Shown in pieces: positions 9,493 through 17,186 of a stretch of DNA of 57,409 bases. Both the position numbers and the translations under genes were made by a program. The stretch lies in assembly GCA_945883795.1 (NCBI GenBank), contig CAMCYC010000009.1, forward strand, positions 1 through 57,409, given 5' to 3'. The notes below the pieces were generated by a model. That model was not told the origin of the DNA. It did no database searches and saw only the letters and a list, made by a program, of their open reading frames with translations. This DNA comes from Sulfurimonas crateris. Lineage in GTDB: Bacteria; Campylobacterota; Campylobacteria; Campylobacterales; Sulfurimonadaceae. Positions within the stretch are counted from its first letter, which is position 1. The number at the start of each line of letters is the position of its first letter.

Positions 9493-9936
9493 ATGATATT
9501 AAAAATTGAAGAAAATATAAAAATATGCAATCAAATCTTTTCTAATTGTGATATAGATTATCATGATTTAATGACTCAAGATATAGATGAACATTTTTTT
9601 CAAAAGTATGAAAATACAAGGATTATCAATAGTTTTTTGTTTAACTTTGCAAAACTTCAAGATAAAATTGGTGCTAAACTTTTTAGAGATATATTATATG
9701 AACTCAAAGAGATAGATACAATAAACATACCTATGATAGATATACTTAATTATTTGGAAAAATTAAATATCATTGAGCATCAAGAGGATTGGGAAAGTTT
9801 ACGGGAGTTGAGAAATTTACTCTCTCATGAGTATCCTTTTGATATGCAAGAGCGGTGTGAAAATATTCTCTTAGCACTTGATGGATATAGCAAACTCAAA
9901 ACTATTTATAAGAATCTTTTAAATGCGATTAAATGA
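9493..9936 (+). CDS. HepT-like HEPN toxin
   Basis: This 147-residue all-alpha protein carries R107-x4-H112-x-Y114 (RNLLSHEY), the catalytic RX4HXY motif of HEPN ribonuclease toxins. HepT-type toxins are paired with minimal nucleotidyltransferases that AMPylate the tyrosine of this motif and so silence the RNase. The next gene is exactly such a transferase and overlaps by 14 nt, so the pair forms a type VII-style toxin-antitoxin module (family knowledge). The start has AAGG upstream. It sits at the left edge of the accessory island after dxr. Confidence 0.85.
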   Translation: MILKIEENIKICNQIFSNCDIDYHDLMTQDIDEHFFQKYENTRIINSFLFNFAKLQDKIGAKLFRDILYELKEIDTINIPMIDILNYLEKLNIIEHQEDWESLRELRNLLSHEYPFDMQERCENILLALDGYSKLKTIYKNLLNAIK

Positions 9937-10216
9937 TTTTCAATTAGAAGCAATCAAAAACAGTTTTATAAAAATATTTAAAAATGGACAAATATATCTT
10001 TTTGGAAGTAGGGTAGATGATACTAAAAAAGGTGGAGATATCGACTTGTATCTTATTGTAGAAGACAAAACGACTTTATCTATGAAAAGAATCCAATTTT
10101 TAGTAAACCTCAAAAAAATCATGGGGGAACAAAAGATAGATGTCGTTTTTCAAAAAGACCCCACAAGAGCAATAGAACAAGAAGCCATAAAAAATGGGAT
10201 TTTGATTTTCAAATAG
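9923..10216 (+). CDS. MntA-like nucleotidyltransferase antitoxin
   Basis: This 97-residue minimal nucleotidyltransferase has G28-S29-x9-D39-I-D41 (GSR...GGDIDLYL) and a further acidic residue in KIDVVF near 71-75. Together these give the three-Asp metal site of the fold. In known pairs this protein transfers AMP to the HEPN toxin. It overlaps the toxin gene by 14 nt, which implies translational coupling and fixed stoichiometry. The toxin comes first here. All catalytic residues are present, so it is probably active. Confidence 0.85.
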   Translation: MRLNDFQLEAIKNSFIKIFKNGQIYLFGSRVDDTKKGGDIDLYLIVEDKTTLSMKRIQFLVNLKKIMGEQKIDVVFQKDPTRAIEQEAIKNGILIFK

Positions 10217-10235
10217 TTGATAAAGGTAAAAAATC

Positions 10236-10289
10236 ATGGCACAAAGAAAAATTAAAATTATCAAAGACAAAAATGAGATGAAAAATTGA
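10236..10289 (+). CDS. Possible 17-codon leader ORF or gene remnant
   Basis: An ATG at 10236 opens a basic 17-residue peptide (MAQRKIKIIKDKNEMKN). Its TGA overlaps the TTG start of the broken methylase (TTGA). The same TTGA junction links the two nuclease-like genes at 11635-11638. It could be a coupling leader or the stump of a lost gene. Coding status is uncertain. Confidence 0.25.
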   Translation: MAQRKIKIIKDKNEMKN

Positions 10290-10705
10290 ACTACATAGGC
10301 TCAAAGCTCAAACTATCCTCTTGGATAGAAGAAGAGGTAAAAAAAGTGGTCGGGTCTGATTTGTCTCAAAAAGTTTTTTGTGACATATTTGCAGGAACGG
10401 GAATAGTCGGGCGAACTTTTAAGCCACATGTGAAGCAGGTAATTAGTAACGATTTAGAGCATTACAGTTTTGTGTTGAATAAAAATTATATAGAAAATCA
10501 TAAAGCAATTGTGGACAAAGAAAAATACATAGAAGAGTTAAACAGTTTGCCTTTGATAGAAGATGGTTTTATATATCAAAATTACTGCATGGGGAGCGGA
10601 AGTGAGCGACAATATTTTAGCGATGAAAACGGTAAAAAAAATCGACACCATGCGAACCAGAATCAGAGAGTGGAGGGAGAGTGAGGCTATTGATGAGAGT
10701 TTGTA
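10286..10705 (+). pseudogene. Truncated and frameshifted copy of the island DNA adenine methylase
   Basis: It starts TTG like the intact gene at 12564 and shares its N-terminus ([13 protein letters not shown]) and motif I (FAGTG). From 10368 to 10705 it is almost identical in DNA to 12646-12982. An A8 tract at about 10634-10641, A7 in the intact copy, shifts the frame. The homology stops dead at 10705, before the DPPY catalytic motif, so no active methylase can be made. The first 80 bases are clearly diverged from the intact copy, so this stump is a mosaic rather than a simple duplicate. Confidence 0.85.
10368..10705 (+). repeat. Near-identical direct repeat, copy 1 (about 338 bp)
   Basis: It matches 12646-12982 with, by eye, two substitutions (at the bases reading ttgt versus tagc near 10509-10512) and one extra A in a homopolymer. 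Both copies are in the same orientation and lie about 2.28 kb apart. Recombination between them would delete the nuclease genes. Confidence 0.85.
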
Positions 10706-10746
10706 AATAAATTTAAAATTATCTGCCTTGGTTTTTATTGCATGGA

Positions 10747-10752
10747 TATAAT
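10747..10752 (+). promoter_or_regulatory. -10 box (TATAAT) ahead of the nuclease genes
   Basis: GGATATAAT lies about 50 nt before the 10800 ORF. The same GGATATAAT precedes the XRE regulator at 12341. It could drive the downstream genes. Confidence 0.35.
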
Positions 10753-10799
10753 AAAAAGAAATTTGTAACTTCTCATTATTTACTTTTTTTTACTACTTT

Positions 10800-11015
10800 T
10801 TGGATATTTTAAGAAATAGAAACACCTATTTTCAGGGTTTTTCTTTTTTGAAATCATCTATTTTTAATCGAATATTGAAAGGAACTATCATTAAAAACAT
10901 AGAGGGCAATCGTGGAAAGCTCGGTGTTGGCGGTATTTGGAGATATAGAGCTTTAAATAGCGATTATTATATATTTCAACATGAGTATATTTTTGTATTT
11001 AAGAAGGAGTTTTGA
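10800..11015 (+). pseudogene. Probable C-terminal remnant of a second DNA methyltransferase
   Basis: The 71-codon frame (TTG start, no ribosome binding site) ends with IWRYRALNSDYYIFQHEYIF followed by VFKK. This resembles the C-terminal (K/R)YxFxxxHEYxFVF(R/K)K segment of one group of N4/N6-type DNA methyltransferases. No catalytic DPPY/SPPY or FxGxG motif is present, so it would be only a fragment. Its TGA overlaps the start region of the next gene. It may instead be a small intact protein of unknown role; the methylase assignment is inference from that short segment. Confidence 0.4.
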
Positions 11016-11638
11016 TGGATTTACTAAGAGTTGAAAAAGAATTAAAGAAAAGACTAAGTTACCCATATAGATGGGGCAGAAAACAATCAGATTCTTGGGA
11101 TAGAGATACAAACTTTATATATAAAACATATACTTTTGAAAGCTTATTGAAAAAAACAGAGCAATTTAATCAAGAACTTAGAGATTACGCATTAAACCGT
11201 TGGTACAATTATTGGTCAGCCATGGCAGCAGAAGATATTTTTACATCACATGATAATGTTGAAGCAAATAAAAACATTTATGACAAATTGATTGATTTTA
11301 AAATCATCGACATTCCTTTTGATCACAAAACATCAATTTTTCCAAAAGGATTTGGAAAATCTTATGAATATGCTAAGGAACATAAAAAAGAATTGATTCA
11401 GTGGCTTTATGAAAATCAAAGTCAAGAAGGTAGAAAACATTTAAAAAATAGATTGTTTGTTGTTCTTTATAATGATTTAGAAATGCAACATTGGAAGATG
11501 AAATCAGAGATAATTCAATTGAAATCATCAATAGACATATATATCAATAATTTTTCTACTAAAAATCTTTGTAAATTAGATTTTGGAGCAGGAGAAGTTT
11601 TGTCTGATATTATATGGTTACAAAAGGGTAAAAATTGA
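11015..11638 (+). CDS. Predicted nuclease-like protein of the restriction-modification locus
   Basis: This protein has 207 residues from the ATG at 11015. That start is preferred over the TTG at 11012 because AAGGAG (11004-11009) lies 5 nt before it. The region around residues 88-110 reads DKLIDFKIIDIPFDHKTS then FPKGF, a hydrophobic strand with acidic residues and a D-x-K, as in PD-(D/E)xK nuclease cores. A later strand (RLFVVLYND) fits the same fold. It overlaps the HNH gene by 4 nt (TTGA). It may be a subunit or specificity partner of the restriction enzyme, or a nuclease in its own right. Family membership is inferred from pattern alone. Confidence 0.5.
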   Translation: MDLLRVEKELKKRLSYPYRWGRKQSDSWDRDTNFIYKTYTFESLLKKTEQFNQELRDYALNRWYNYWSAMAAEDIFTSHDNVEANKNIYDKLIDFKIIDIPFDHKTSIFPKGFGKSYEYAKEHKKELIQWLYENQSQEGRKHLKNRLFVVLYNDLEMQHWKMKSEIIQLKSSIDIYINNFSTKNLCKLDFGAGEVLSDIIWLQKGKN

Positions 11639-12294
11639 ATCCATTCAAAGAAAACACAACATCATATAATGATTGGGAAGTTTTAAAAGATTTAAATTGG
11701 CATTGTACAAAATGTGAGTTGAAATCAGGGCAAGCAAAAACATGGCAAGTGTGGCGACATAGTGGCATACAATTGGCGAAAGATGAAAAAGATAATTTTT
11801 ATAAAGTTCAATTTTGCAAAACTTGCGATATGAATACAGTTCATAGAAAATTAGAAACATTAGAAATTTTGGATGATACAAAAGTGAGAACAGGGATTCC
11901 AGTAAGTCTCGCCAGAAAAATCAAAATACTTTATAAAAATGTAGAAGCTCTATTTTTAAGAGAATTCGCACCAAAAGAGTTAGAAATTGATCATAAATTT
12001 CCACAAATTAGATGGGAAAATGATGAAGAAGAAAATAAAGTATCCATGAGTGAAGATGAAATAAAATCAAAGTTTATTTTACTTACCCGAAGTAATAATT
12101 TACTCAAATCACGACAATGTGAAAAATGTGTTAAAACTGGAAAAAGAGGAAACTTTCCAGGTATTTATTTTTGGCATGTCGGCGATGATAGTTGGCAAGG
12201 CAAATCTAAAAGCGATGAAAACGGATGTGTTGGTTGTTTTTGGTACGACCCGTATAAATGGCGTGAAGAATTAAATAAAATAGTTAATAAATAA
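11635..12294 (+). CDS. HNH-family restriction endonuclease (predicted)
   Basis: This 219-residue protein starts at TTG 11635, overlapping the previous stop. An N-terminal pair of Cys-X2-Cys motifs (WHCTKC near 20 and FCKTC near 60) suggests a structural zinc. The HNH core is IDHKFPQIRW near 118-127 with LLTRSNNLLKSRQCEKC near 151-167, giving the metal-binding His and the Asn residues. A C-x2-C (CVGC) follows near the end. Together with the methylase at 12564 and the XRE regulator, this points to a type II restriction enzyme; the recognition site cannot be read from sequence. Confidence 0.7.
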   Translation: MNPFKENTTSYNDWEVLKDLNWHCTKCELKSGQAKTWQVWRHSGIQLAKDEKDNFYKVQFCKTCDMNTVHRKLETLEILDDTKVRTGIPVSLARKIKILYKNVEALFLREFAPKELEIDHKFPQIRWENDEEENKVSMSEDEIKSKFILLTRSNNLLKSRQCEKCVKTGKRGNFPGIYFWHVGDDSWQGKSKSDENGCVGCFWYDPYKWREELNKIVNK

Positions 12295-12340
12295 ACATTA
12301 TAAAGTTAATAATATATTTGTATTTTAAGTTTAAATAGGA

Positions 12341-12346
12341 TATAAT
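12341..12346 (+). promoter_or_regulatory. -10 box (TATAAT) abutting the XRE regulator start
   Basis: GGATATAAT ends one base before the TTG at 12348. A start site 6-8 nt downstream would fall inside the first codons, so this promoter can serve the methylase and an internal ATG (12381), but hardly the TTG. Confidence 0.45.
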
Positions 12347-12347
12347 T

Positions 12348-12560
12348 TTGAAGATAAATAAATTCAAGGTAAAAGAATTAATGGCACAAAAGAAGATAAA
12401 TAATCAAATTGAATTGGCTGAAATGCTTGGTATCTCAAAAAATCAATTATCAAATATTTTATCTGAAAAATTCAACCCTATAAAAAGTAATGTTGTAGAA
12501 CTTGCAGATTTTTTTGGGGTAAGTCCACTCGATATTATCGAAGAAAAAAAAAGAGGATAA
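12348..12560 (+). CDS. XRE/Cro-type HTH regulator (controller-protein-like)
   Basis: The 70 residues are essentially one helix-turn-helix domain: VKELMAQKK, then IELAEMLGISKNQLSNILS as the helix-turn-helix, then a C-terminal helix (VVELADFFGVSPLDII). Small Cro-like proteins next to restriction-modification genes usually time expression of nuclease and methylase. The methylase starts 3 nt after its stop. The TTG start keeps helix 1 complete, but a -10 box abuts it. The ATG at 12381 is an alternative that would lose part of helix 1. Confidence 0.75.
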   Translation: MKINKFKVKELMAQKKINNQIELAEMLGISKNQLSNILSEKFNPIKSNVVELADFFGVSPLDIIEEKKRG

Positions 12561-12563
12561 TCA

Positions 12564-13568
12564 TTGAATTACATAGGCTCAAAGCTCAAACTTTCATCAT
12601 GGATAAAAGAGCAAGTTATAAATGTTGTTGGAGAAGATTTATCCAAAAAAGTTTTTTGTGACATATTTGCAGGAACGGGAATAGTCGGGCGAACTTTTAA
12701 GCCACATGTGAAGCAGGTAATTAGTAACGATTTAGAGCATTACAGTTTTGTGTTGAATAAAAATTATATAGAAAATCATAAAGCAATAGCGGACAAAGAA
12801 AAATACATAGAAGAGTTAAACAGTTTGCCTTTGATAGAAGATGGTTTTATATATCAAAATTACTGCATGGGGAGCGGAAGTGAGCGACAATATTTTAGCG
12901 ATGAAAACGGTAAAAAAATCGACACCATGCGAACCAGAATCAGAGAGTGGAGGGAGAGTGAGGCTATTGATGAGAGTTTGTACTATTTTTTATTGGCTTC
13001 ATTAGTTGAGAGTGCCGACAAAATAGCAAATACCGCATCCGTTTATGGAGCTTTTTTAAAACATATTAAAAAGTCTGCGTTAAAAGAGTTAGTTTTAGAA
13101 CCTGCACATTTTTTAGAAAATGGCGAAAACCATTTGGTTTTTAATCGTGACAGCAATGAACTCATAAAAGAGATTGAGGGCGATATTTTGTATCTTGACC
13201 CACCTTACAATCAGAGACAATACAGTGCGAATTACCACATGTTAAATACAATTACGCAGTATGATGATTTTGTTCCAAAAGGTAAAACAGGGCTAAGAGA
13301 ATACAACCGTTCTGATTACTCTAAAAAAAATGAGGTGCATGCAAGCTTTGAAGAGTTAATCAAAAATGCGAATTTTCAATATATTTTTTTGAGTTACAAC
13401 AACGAGGGATTGATGAGTGAAGAGGAGGTAAAAAATATTATGTCAAAATACGGCAGATATAATTTGCAAACCAAAGAGTACCAAAGATTCAAAGCCGATA
13501 AGACAGAAAATAGAAACCACACAGCCGATAAAACATACGAGTATCTGCACATTTTGGAGAAGAGATAA
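12564..13568 (+). CDS. DNA adenine methyltransferase, D12/alpha class (restriction-modification)
   Basis: This protein of 334 residues starts at TTG. The motif order is X (NYIGSKLK), I ([12 protein letters not shown], 32-43) and IV as DPPYNQRQY (212-220), which is the alpha-class N6-adenine arrangement. It is an intact homologue of the broken copy at 10286. It would protect host DNA from the HNH enzyme upstream; the target sequence is unknown. Its TAA shares one base with the ATG of tsaD (TAATG), so the island ends flush against tsaD and may supply part of its transcription. Confidence 0.88.
   Translation: MNYIGSKLKLSSWIKEQVINVVGEDLSKKVFCDIFAGTGIVGRTFKPHVKQVISNDLEHYSFVLNKNYIENHKAIADKEKYIEELNSLPLIEDGFIYQNYCMGSGSERQYFSDENGKKIDTMRTRIREWRESEAIDESLYYFLLASLVESADKIANTASVYGAFLKHIKKSALKELVLEPAHFLENGENHLVFNRDSNELIKEIEGDILYLDPPYNQRQYSANYHMLNTITQYDDFVPKGKTGLREYNRSDYSKKNEVHASFEELIKNANFQYIFLSYNNEGLMSEEEVKNIMSKYGRYNLQTKEYQRFKADKTENRNHTADKTYEYLHILEKR
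12646..12982 (+). repeat. Near-identical direct repeat, copy 2 (about 337 bp)
   Basis: This is the partner of 10368-10705. It lies inside the intact methylase gene, covering codons roughly 28-140 including motif I. Identity ends on both sides at sharp boundaries, as expected for a recent recombination event. Confidence 0.85.
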
Positions 13569-14545
13569 TGATATTAAGCATTGAGAGTTCATGTGATGAT
13601 AGTGCAATAGCGATTACAGAGATAGCAACATGTAAGCTTCTGTTTCATAAAAAAATCTCTCAAGAGTTTGAGCACTCTCTATATGGTGGTGTTGTTCCCG
13701 AACTTGCGGCAAGGCTTCATGCGGAGGCGTTGCCAAAAATATTGGAGGAGTGTAAGCCATACTTTGAGCACTTAAAAGCAGTAGCCGTTACATCTTCGCC
13801 AGGTCTTACGGTCACACTTATTGAGGGTGTGACCATGGCAAAAGCAATCTCTGTAGCTCTTAAAATTCCACTTATTGGTGTCAATCACCTTATCGGTCAT
13901 ATCTATTCCCTTTTTATAGAAAAAGAGGCACGCTTTCCACTTACAGTGCTTTTGGTTTCAGGTGGACATACGCAAGTGATGGAAGTAAAAAGTTTAACTG
14001 AGATTACAACAGTTGCAAAAAGCATGGATGATAGCTTTGGTGAGAGTTTTGATAAAGTGGCGAAAATGATGGGATTGGGCTACCCCGGTGGACCTTTAAT
14101 TCAAGAGTTGGCAAAAGATGGAGATAGAAAAAAATATAATTTTACATTACCTCTTGCACAATCTTCACTTCTTGCTTTTTCCTATTCAGGGCTTAAAAAT
14201 GCGGTGAGATTAGCTGTCGAATCAGCAGAGAAAGATGAATATAAAAATATTGCTGCAAGTTTTGAGCATATCGCAACTGGGCATATAATAAACAAACTCA
14301 AACGATATTTTAAAACTATAACACCACAAACATTTGCAATAGTTGGAGGTGCAAGTGCCAATTTATATTTGCGTTCTCAAATAGAATTACTTTTAAAACC
14401 TTATCATGCATCTTTACTTTTAAGTGAACTCAAATACTGTTCGGATAATGCTGCCATGATTGGAAGAGTAGCAGTTGAGATGTATCAAAAAAAGATGTTT
14501 AGCTCTTTAGATACACTCGATGTATCTCCAAAAAGTATATTATAA
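13568..14545 (+). CDS. tsaD: tRNA threonylcarbamoyladenosine synthase subunit TsaD
   Basis: This 325-residue ASKHA-fold protein forms the universal t6A37 modification of ANN-decoding tRNAs, together with TsaB, TsaE and TsaC. It begins with [15 protein letters not shown]. The metal-binding motif NHLIGHIYS lies near 106-114, and LVSGGHTQV and [10 protein letters not shown] are the nucleotide-binding loops. The length is normal. Its ATG overlaps the methylase stop by one base, so translation is probably coupled to an accessory gene, which is odd for an essential function. It is likely a former neighbour of dxr. Confidence 0.95.
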   Translation: MILSIESSCDDSAIAITEIATCKLLFHKKISQEFEHSLYGGVVPELAARLHAEALPKILEECKPYFEHLKAVAVTSSPGLTVTLIEGVTMAKAISVALKIPLIGVNHLIGHIYSLFIEKEARFPLTVLLVSGGHTQVMEVKSLTEITTVAKSMDDSFGESFDKVAKMMGLGYPGGPLIQELAKDGDRKKYNFTLPLAQSSLLAFSYSGLKNAVRLAVESAEKDEYKNIAASFEHIATGHIINKLKRYFKTITPQTFAIVGGASANLYLRSQIELLLKPYHASLLLSELKYCSDNAAMIGRVAVEMYQKKMFSSLDTLDVSPKSIL

Positions 14546-14610
14546 TCTTATATAAAGCTTAGGCTCAAGAGCATATTTTCTAATTAAGACAAAAATTATC
14601 CGATTTTAAT

Positions 14611-14616
14611 TATACT
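14611..14616 (+). promoter_or_regulatory. -10 box (TATACT) for tpx
   Basis: TATACT lies about 38 nt before the tpx start in a T/A-rich stretch. A strong AAGGAG ribosome binding site follows at 14643-14648. Confidence 0.5.
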
Positions 14617-14654
14617 TCTCGCATCAAAATTAATACACAAAAAAAGGAGCCAAA

Positions 14655-15158
14655 ATGGCAACAACAAAGTTCAAAGGCGTTGATGTAGAATTGTTAGGAA
14701 ATGAAGTAAATGTAGGTGATAAAGCACCAGAAGTTACTGTTGTAAACTCAGCTGGTTTAGGTGATGTTGTTGTTGGTGGAGCTACTGGCAAAAAACAACT
14801 TATTATCGTTGTTCCTTCATTAGATACAGGTGTATGTGCTACTGAAACTCGTAACTTCAATAAAAGAGCTTCTGAAATGGAAGGTGTAACTACAACTATC
14901 GTTTCTCTTGACTTACCATTTGCATCTGGTCGTTTTTGTTCAGCTGAAGGTATTGACAAATTGACTGTTACTTCAGATTTCAGAAACAAAGATTTTGCTA
15001 ATGCTTATGGTGTATTACTTGGTGGTTCAGTTCTTGCTGGTGTTACATGTAGAGCAATCTTCGCAGTAAATGAAGAAGGTGTTGTAACTTATAAACAAAT
15101 CGTTCCAGAAATTACAGAAGAACCTAACTACGACGAAGCAATCGCTGCTGTTAAGTAA
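14655..15158 (+). CDS. tpx: Thiol peroxidase, atypical 2-Cys peroxiredoxin
   Basis: This 167-residue protein reduces hydroperoxides using thioredoxin. The peroxidatic Cys is C61 in SLDTGVCATETRNFN, and the resolving Cys is C95 in GRFCSAEG, the Tpx arrangement. The codon choice looks tuned for high expression (GGT, GTT and ACT repeat often), and it has its own -10 box, a good ribosome binding site and a strong terminator, so it is a monocistronic, abundant product. trxC in this window is a possible electron donor (inference). Confidence 0.95.
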   Translation: MATTKFKGVDVELLGNEVNVGDKAPEVTVVNSAGLGDVVVGGATGKKQLIIVVPSLDTGVCATETRNFNKRASEMEGVTTTIVSLDLPFASGRFCSAEGIDKLTVTSDFRNKDFANAYGVLLGGSVLAGVTCRAIFAVNEEGVVTYKQIVPEITEEPNYDEAIAAVK

Positions 15159-15207
15159 TTAGTAAAATTACATTATATACCATTTTTTTTTCTTTGACTC
15201 CCCTTTT

Positions 15208-15239
15208 AAAAAACTCTCGGCGTTTGCCGATAGTTTTTT
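15208..15239 (+). terminator. Rho-independent terminator of tpx
   Basis: AAAAAACT-c-TCGGC pairs with GCCGA-t-AGTTTTT around a GTTT loop and runs into seven Ts. This is one of the clearest terminators in the window. Confidence 0.9.
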
Positions 15240-15273
15240 TCTTTTGAAAAAATCTTAATTAAGCTTGAAACTC

Positions 15274-15279
15274 TATAAT
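15274..15279 (+). promoter_or_regulatory. -10 box (TATAAT) for the outer-membrane protein gene
   Basis: A perfect TATAAT stands 25 nt before the ATG at 15305; TTAGGAG at 15293-15299 is the ribosome binding site. Confidence 0.6.
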
Positions 15280-15304
15280 TCCAAATAAATTATTAGGAGT
15301 TTAC

Positions 15305-16057
15305 ATGAAAAAAGTTCTCAGTACACTATCTTTTGCTGTTGCATTATCTATCCCAATAAATGCAGATATAGTAAAAGTCGAAATGGGTGCAGGTGCATGG
15401 ACACAAAAACCAAAAGGTTCAGCTTATTATAATGGTAGTAGTACCATAGGTGGTAGTGACGCACTCAATGAAGATAAAGATACCTCCCCTTATATTTGGG
15501 CGTTTATAAAACACCCTATCCCTATTATTCCTAACATTCGTCTTGAATATACTAGCGTGTCACAAAAAGGAAAAGCTACGGGACAATGGGAGGGAAGCAC
15601 TATAAGCGGAATAAGCCAAAGTACATTAGATATGAAGCAATATGATATTATCCCTTATTATAATCTTTTAGATAATACATTTTGGATGACACTTGATTTG
15701 GGAATTGATGTCAAAATGATTGACTTTGATTATAAAATTGAGCAAATGACTGGTTTTAGTGGTTATGCATATCAAACAATAGTTCCAATTCCTATGGCTT
15801 ATTTAAGAGCGAGAGTTGAAATTCCTGTAACAAATATTGCTTTGGAAGCAGATGCAAAATATGTTGGATATGGGGAATCCCATTTTTATGATGCAAGAGT
15901 AAAAGTTGATTTTACACTGAATATCTTTCCTACTGTACAACCAGCATTAGAAGTGGGATATAGAGTACAAAAAATTAAAATAGATGAAAGCACTGTTGAT
16001 GTTAGAACTGATATAGATTTTGCAGGTATGTATGCAGGTTTAATGCTCCGTTTTTAA
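15305..16057 (+). CDS. Outer-membrane beta-barrel protein (TIGR04219-like)
   Basis: This protein of 250 residues has a signal peptide at about 1-20 (KKVLSTLSFAVALSIPINA). The mature part is built of alternating hydrophobic/polar strands with many Tyr, Gly and Phe and ends in a terminal Phe (LMLRF), typical of barrels inserted by BAM. The early stretch VKVEMGAGAWTQKPKG fits a small family of outer-membrane proteins widespread in Campylobacterota. A porin or structural role is likely; the substrate is unknown. An MFS gene begins 4 nt later, so the two are probably one operon. Confidence 0.75.
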   Translation: MKKVLSTLSFAVALSIPINADIVKVEMGAGAWTQKPKGSAYYNGSSTIGGSDALNEDKDTSPYIWAFIKHPIPIIPNIRLEYTSVSQKGKATGQWEGSTISGISQSTLDMKQYDIIPYYNLLDNTFWMTLDLGIDVKMIDFDYKIEQMTGFSGYAYQTIVPIPMAYLRARVEIPVTNIALEADAKYVGYGESHFYDARVKVDFTLNIFPTVQPALEVGYRVQKIKIDESTVDVRTDIDFAGMYAGLMLRF

Positions 16058-16061
16058 TCAA

Positions 16062-17186
16062 ATGAACAAACACATGCCATCGCTTTTAGGTGTATTTTAT
16101 TTTTTTTATTTCTCTATTGTTGGTGTTTATATTATTTTTATGCCTAAAGTTTTGGCTCTTAGCGGATACTCCGCTAGTGAGATAGGATTTATCTTTGCAG
16201 CAGGACCACTCGTTCGCTTTATTCTCCCTTTTTTATTTACACGAGGCTTAAAACTCAATATCAATAGTTTTAATATTGCACTCTTAACTATGTTTTTAAG
16301 TTCTTTAGCTTTTTATTTTTCATTACTTAATTTTTATTTACTTTTATTTGCGAGTATTGGACTAGGTGCTGGTATGAGTCTTGTTCTTCCTTACATGGAA
16401 GTTATCTCTCTTTCACTTATTGGAAAAGAGCGTTATGGAAAAATCAGACTTTTTGGTTCGATAGGGTTCATCTTAGTAGCACTTGTTTTAGTAAAATTTT
16501 TAACTTCTCCCACTATTGCACTTTTATTTTTGCTGACACTTACTTTTATAACTTCTATTATTGCATTTTTTATAGCACAATTTTCACAAAAAAAAGAGGC
16601 ATTACAAGAAAAAATAGACAATGATATTACACTTTTAAATGATTGGAAATTATGGGTAGGACTTACACTTATGCAGGTAAGTTTTGGAGCATTTTATAAC
16701 TTTTTTACCATCTATGAAACAGACCATGGGATTAGTTTAGACATGACAATATATTTGTGGAGTTTTGGGGTTTTGGCAGAAATATTTATGCTTTTTTTTC
16801 AGGGAAGATTACTCAAAGGTAATTTACTTTTACTCTTACAAATTACAACTTTTGTAAGCGCTATTCGATGGTTTTTACTTTTTTTATTCCCAGAAAACTT
16901 GGGATTTTTATTTTTGAGTCAAAGTTTACATGCACTAAGTTTTGCTCTTTTTCATTCGGCTGCAATTAGCTACCTTTTTTATCTTTATAAACACAAATCT
17001 TTGGCACAACAATTTTTTTCGGGTATAACTTATGGATTTGGTGGATTTAGCGGAGCTTTATTAGCTGGATATATTTATGAGTTTTATCCAAAATATCTTT
17101 TTTTAAGCTCAAGTGCAATTGCACTTTTAGCCTTTATTTTTTTATATCTTTGGAATCAAAATTCAAAAATAAGATTAGTTTTTTGA
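16062..17186 (+). CDS. MFS transporter, MFS_1-like (HcaT/phenylpropionate-permease-like)
   Basis: This is a 374-residue integral membrane protein with about 11-12 hydrophobic helices and few charges outside the loops. The opening (SLLGVFYFFYFSIVGVYIIF) and the short length fit the MFS_1-like branch that includes HcaT and nucleoside permeases. The substrate cannot be told from sequence. It starts 4 nt after the outer-membrane protein gene. Its last 31 nt are shared with the convergent DUF481-type gene. Confidence 0.75.
   Translation: MNKHMPSLLGVFYFFYFSIVGVYIIFMPKVLALSGYSASEIGFIFAAGPLVRFILPFLFTRGLKLNINSFNIALLTMFLSSLAFYFSLLNFYLLLFASIGLGAGMSLVLPYMEVISLSLIGKERYGKIRLFGSIGFILVALVLVKFLTSPTIALLFLLTLTFITSIIAFFIAQFSQKKEALQEKIDNDITLLNDWKLWVGLTLMQVSFGAFYNFFTIYETDHGISLDMTIYLWSFGVLAEIFMLFFQGRLLKGNLLLLLQITTFVSAIRWFLLFLFPENLGFLFLSQSLHALSFALFHSAAISYLFYLYKHKSLAQQFFSGITYGFGGFSGALLAGYIYEFYPKYLFLSSSAIALLAFIFLYLWNQNSKIRLVF

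Noticed and set aside
10286-12982. Direct repeats as ends of a transposon
   Set aside because: The repeats are methylase coding sequence, with no transposase, no terminal inverted repeats and no target duplication that I can see. Homologous recombination explains them better.
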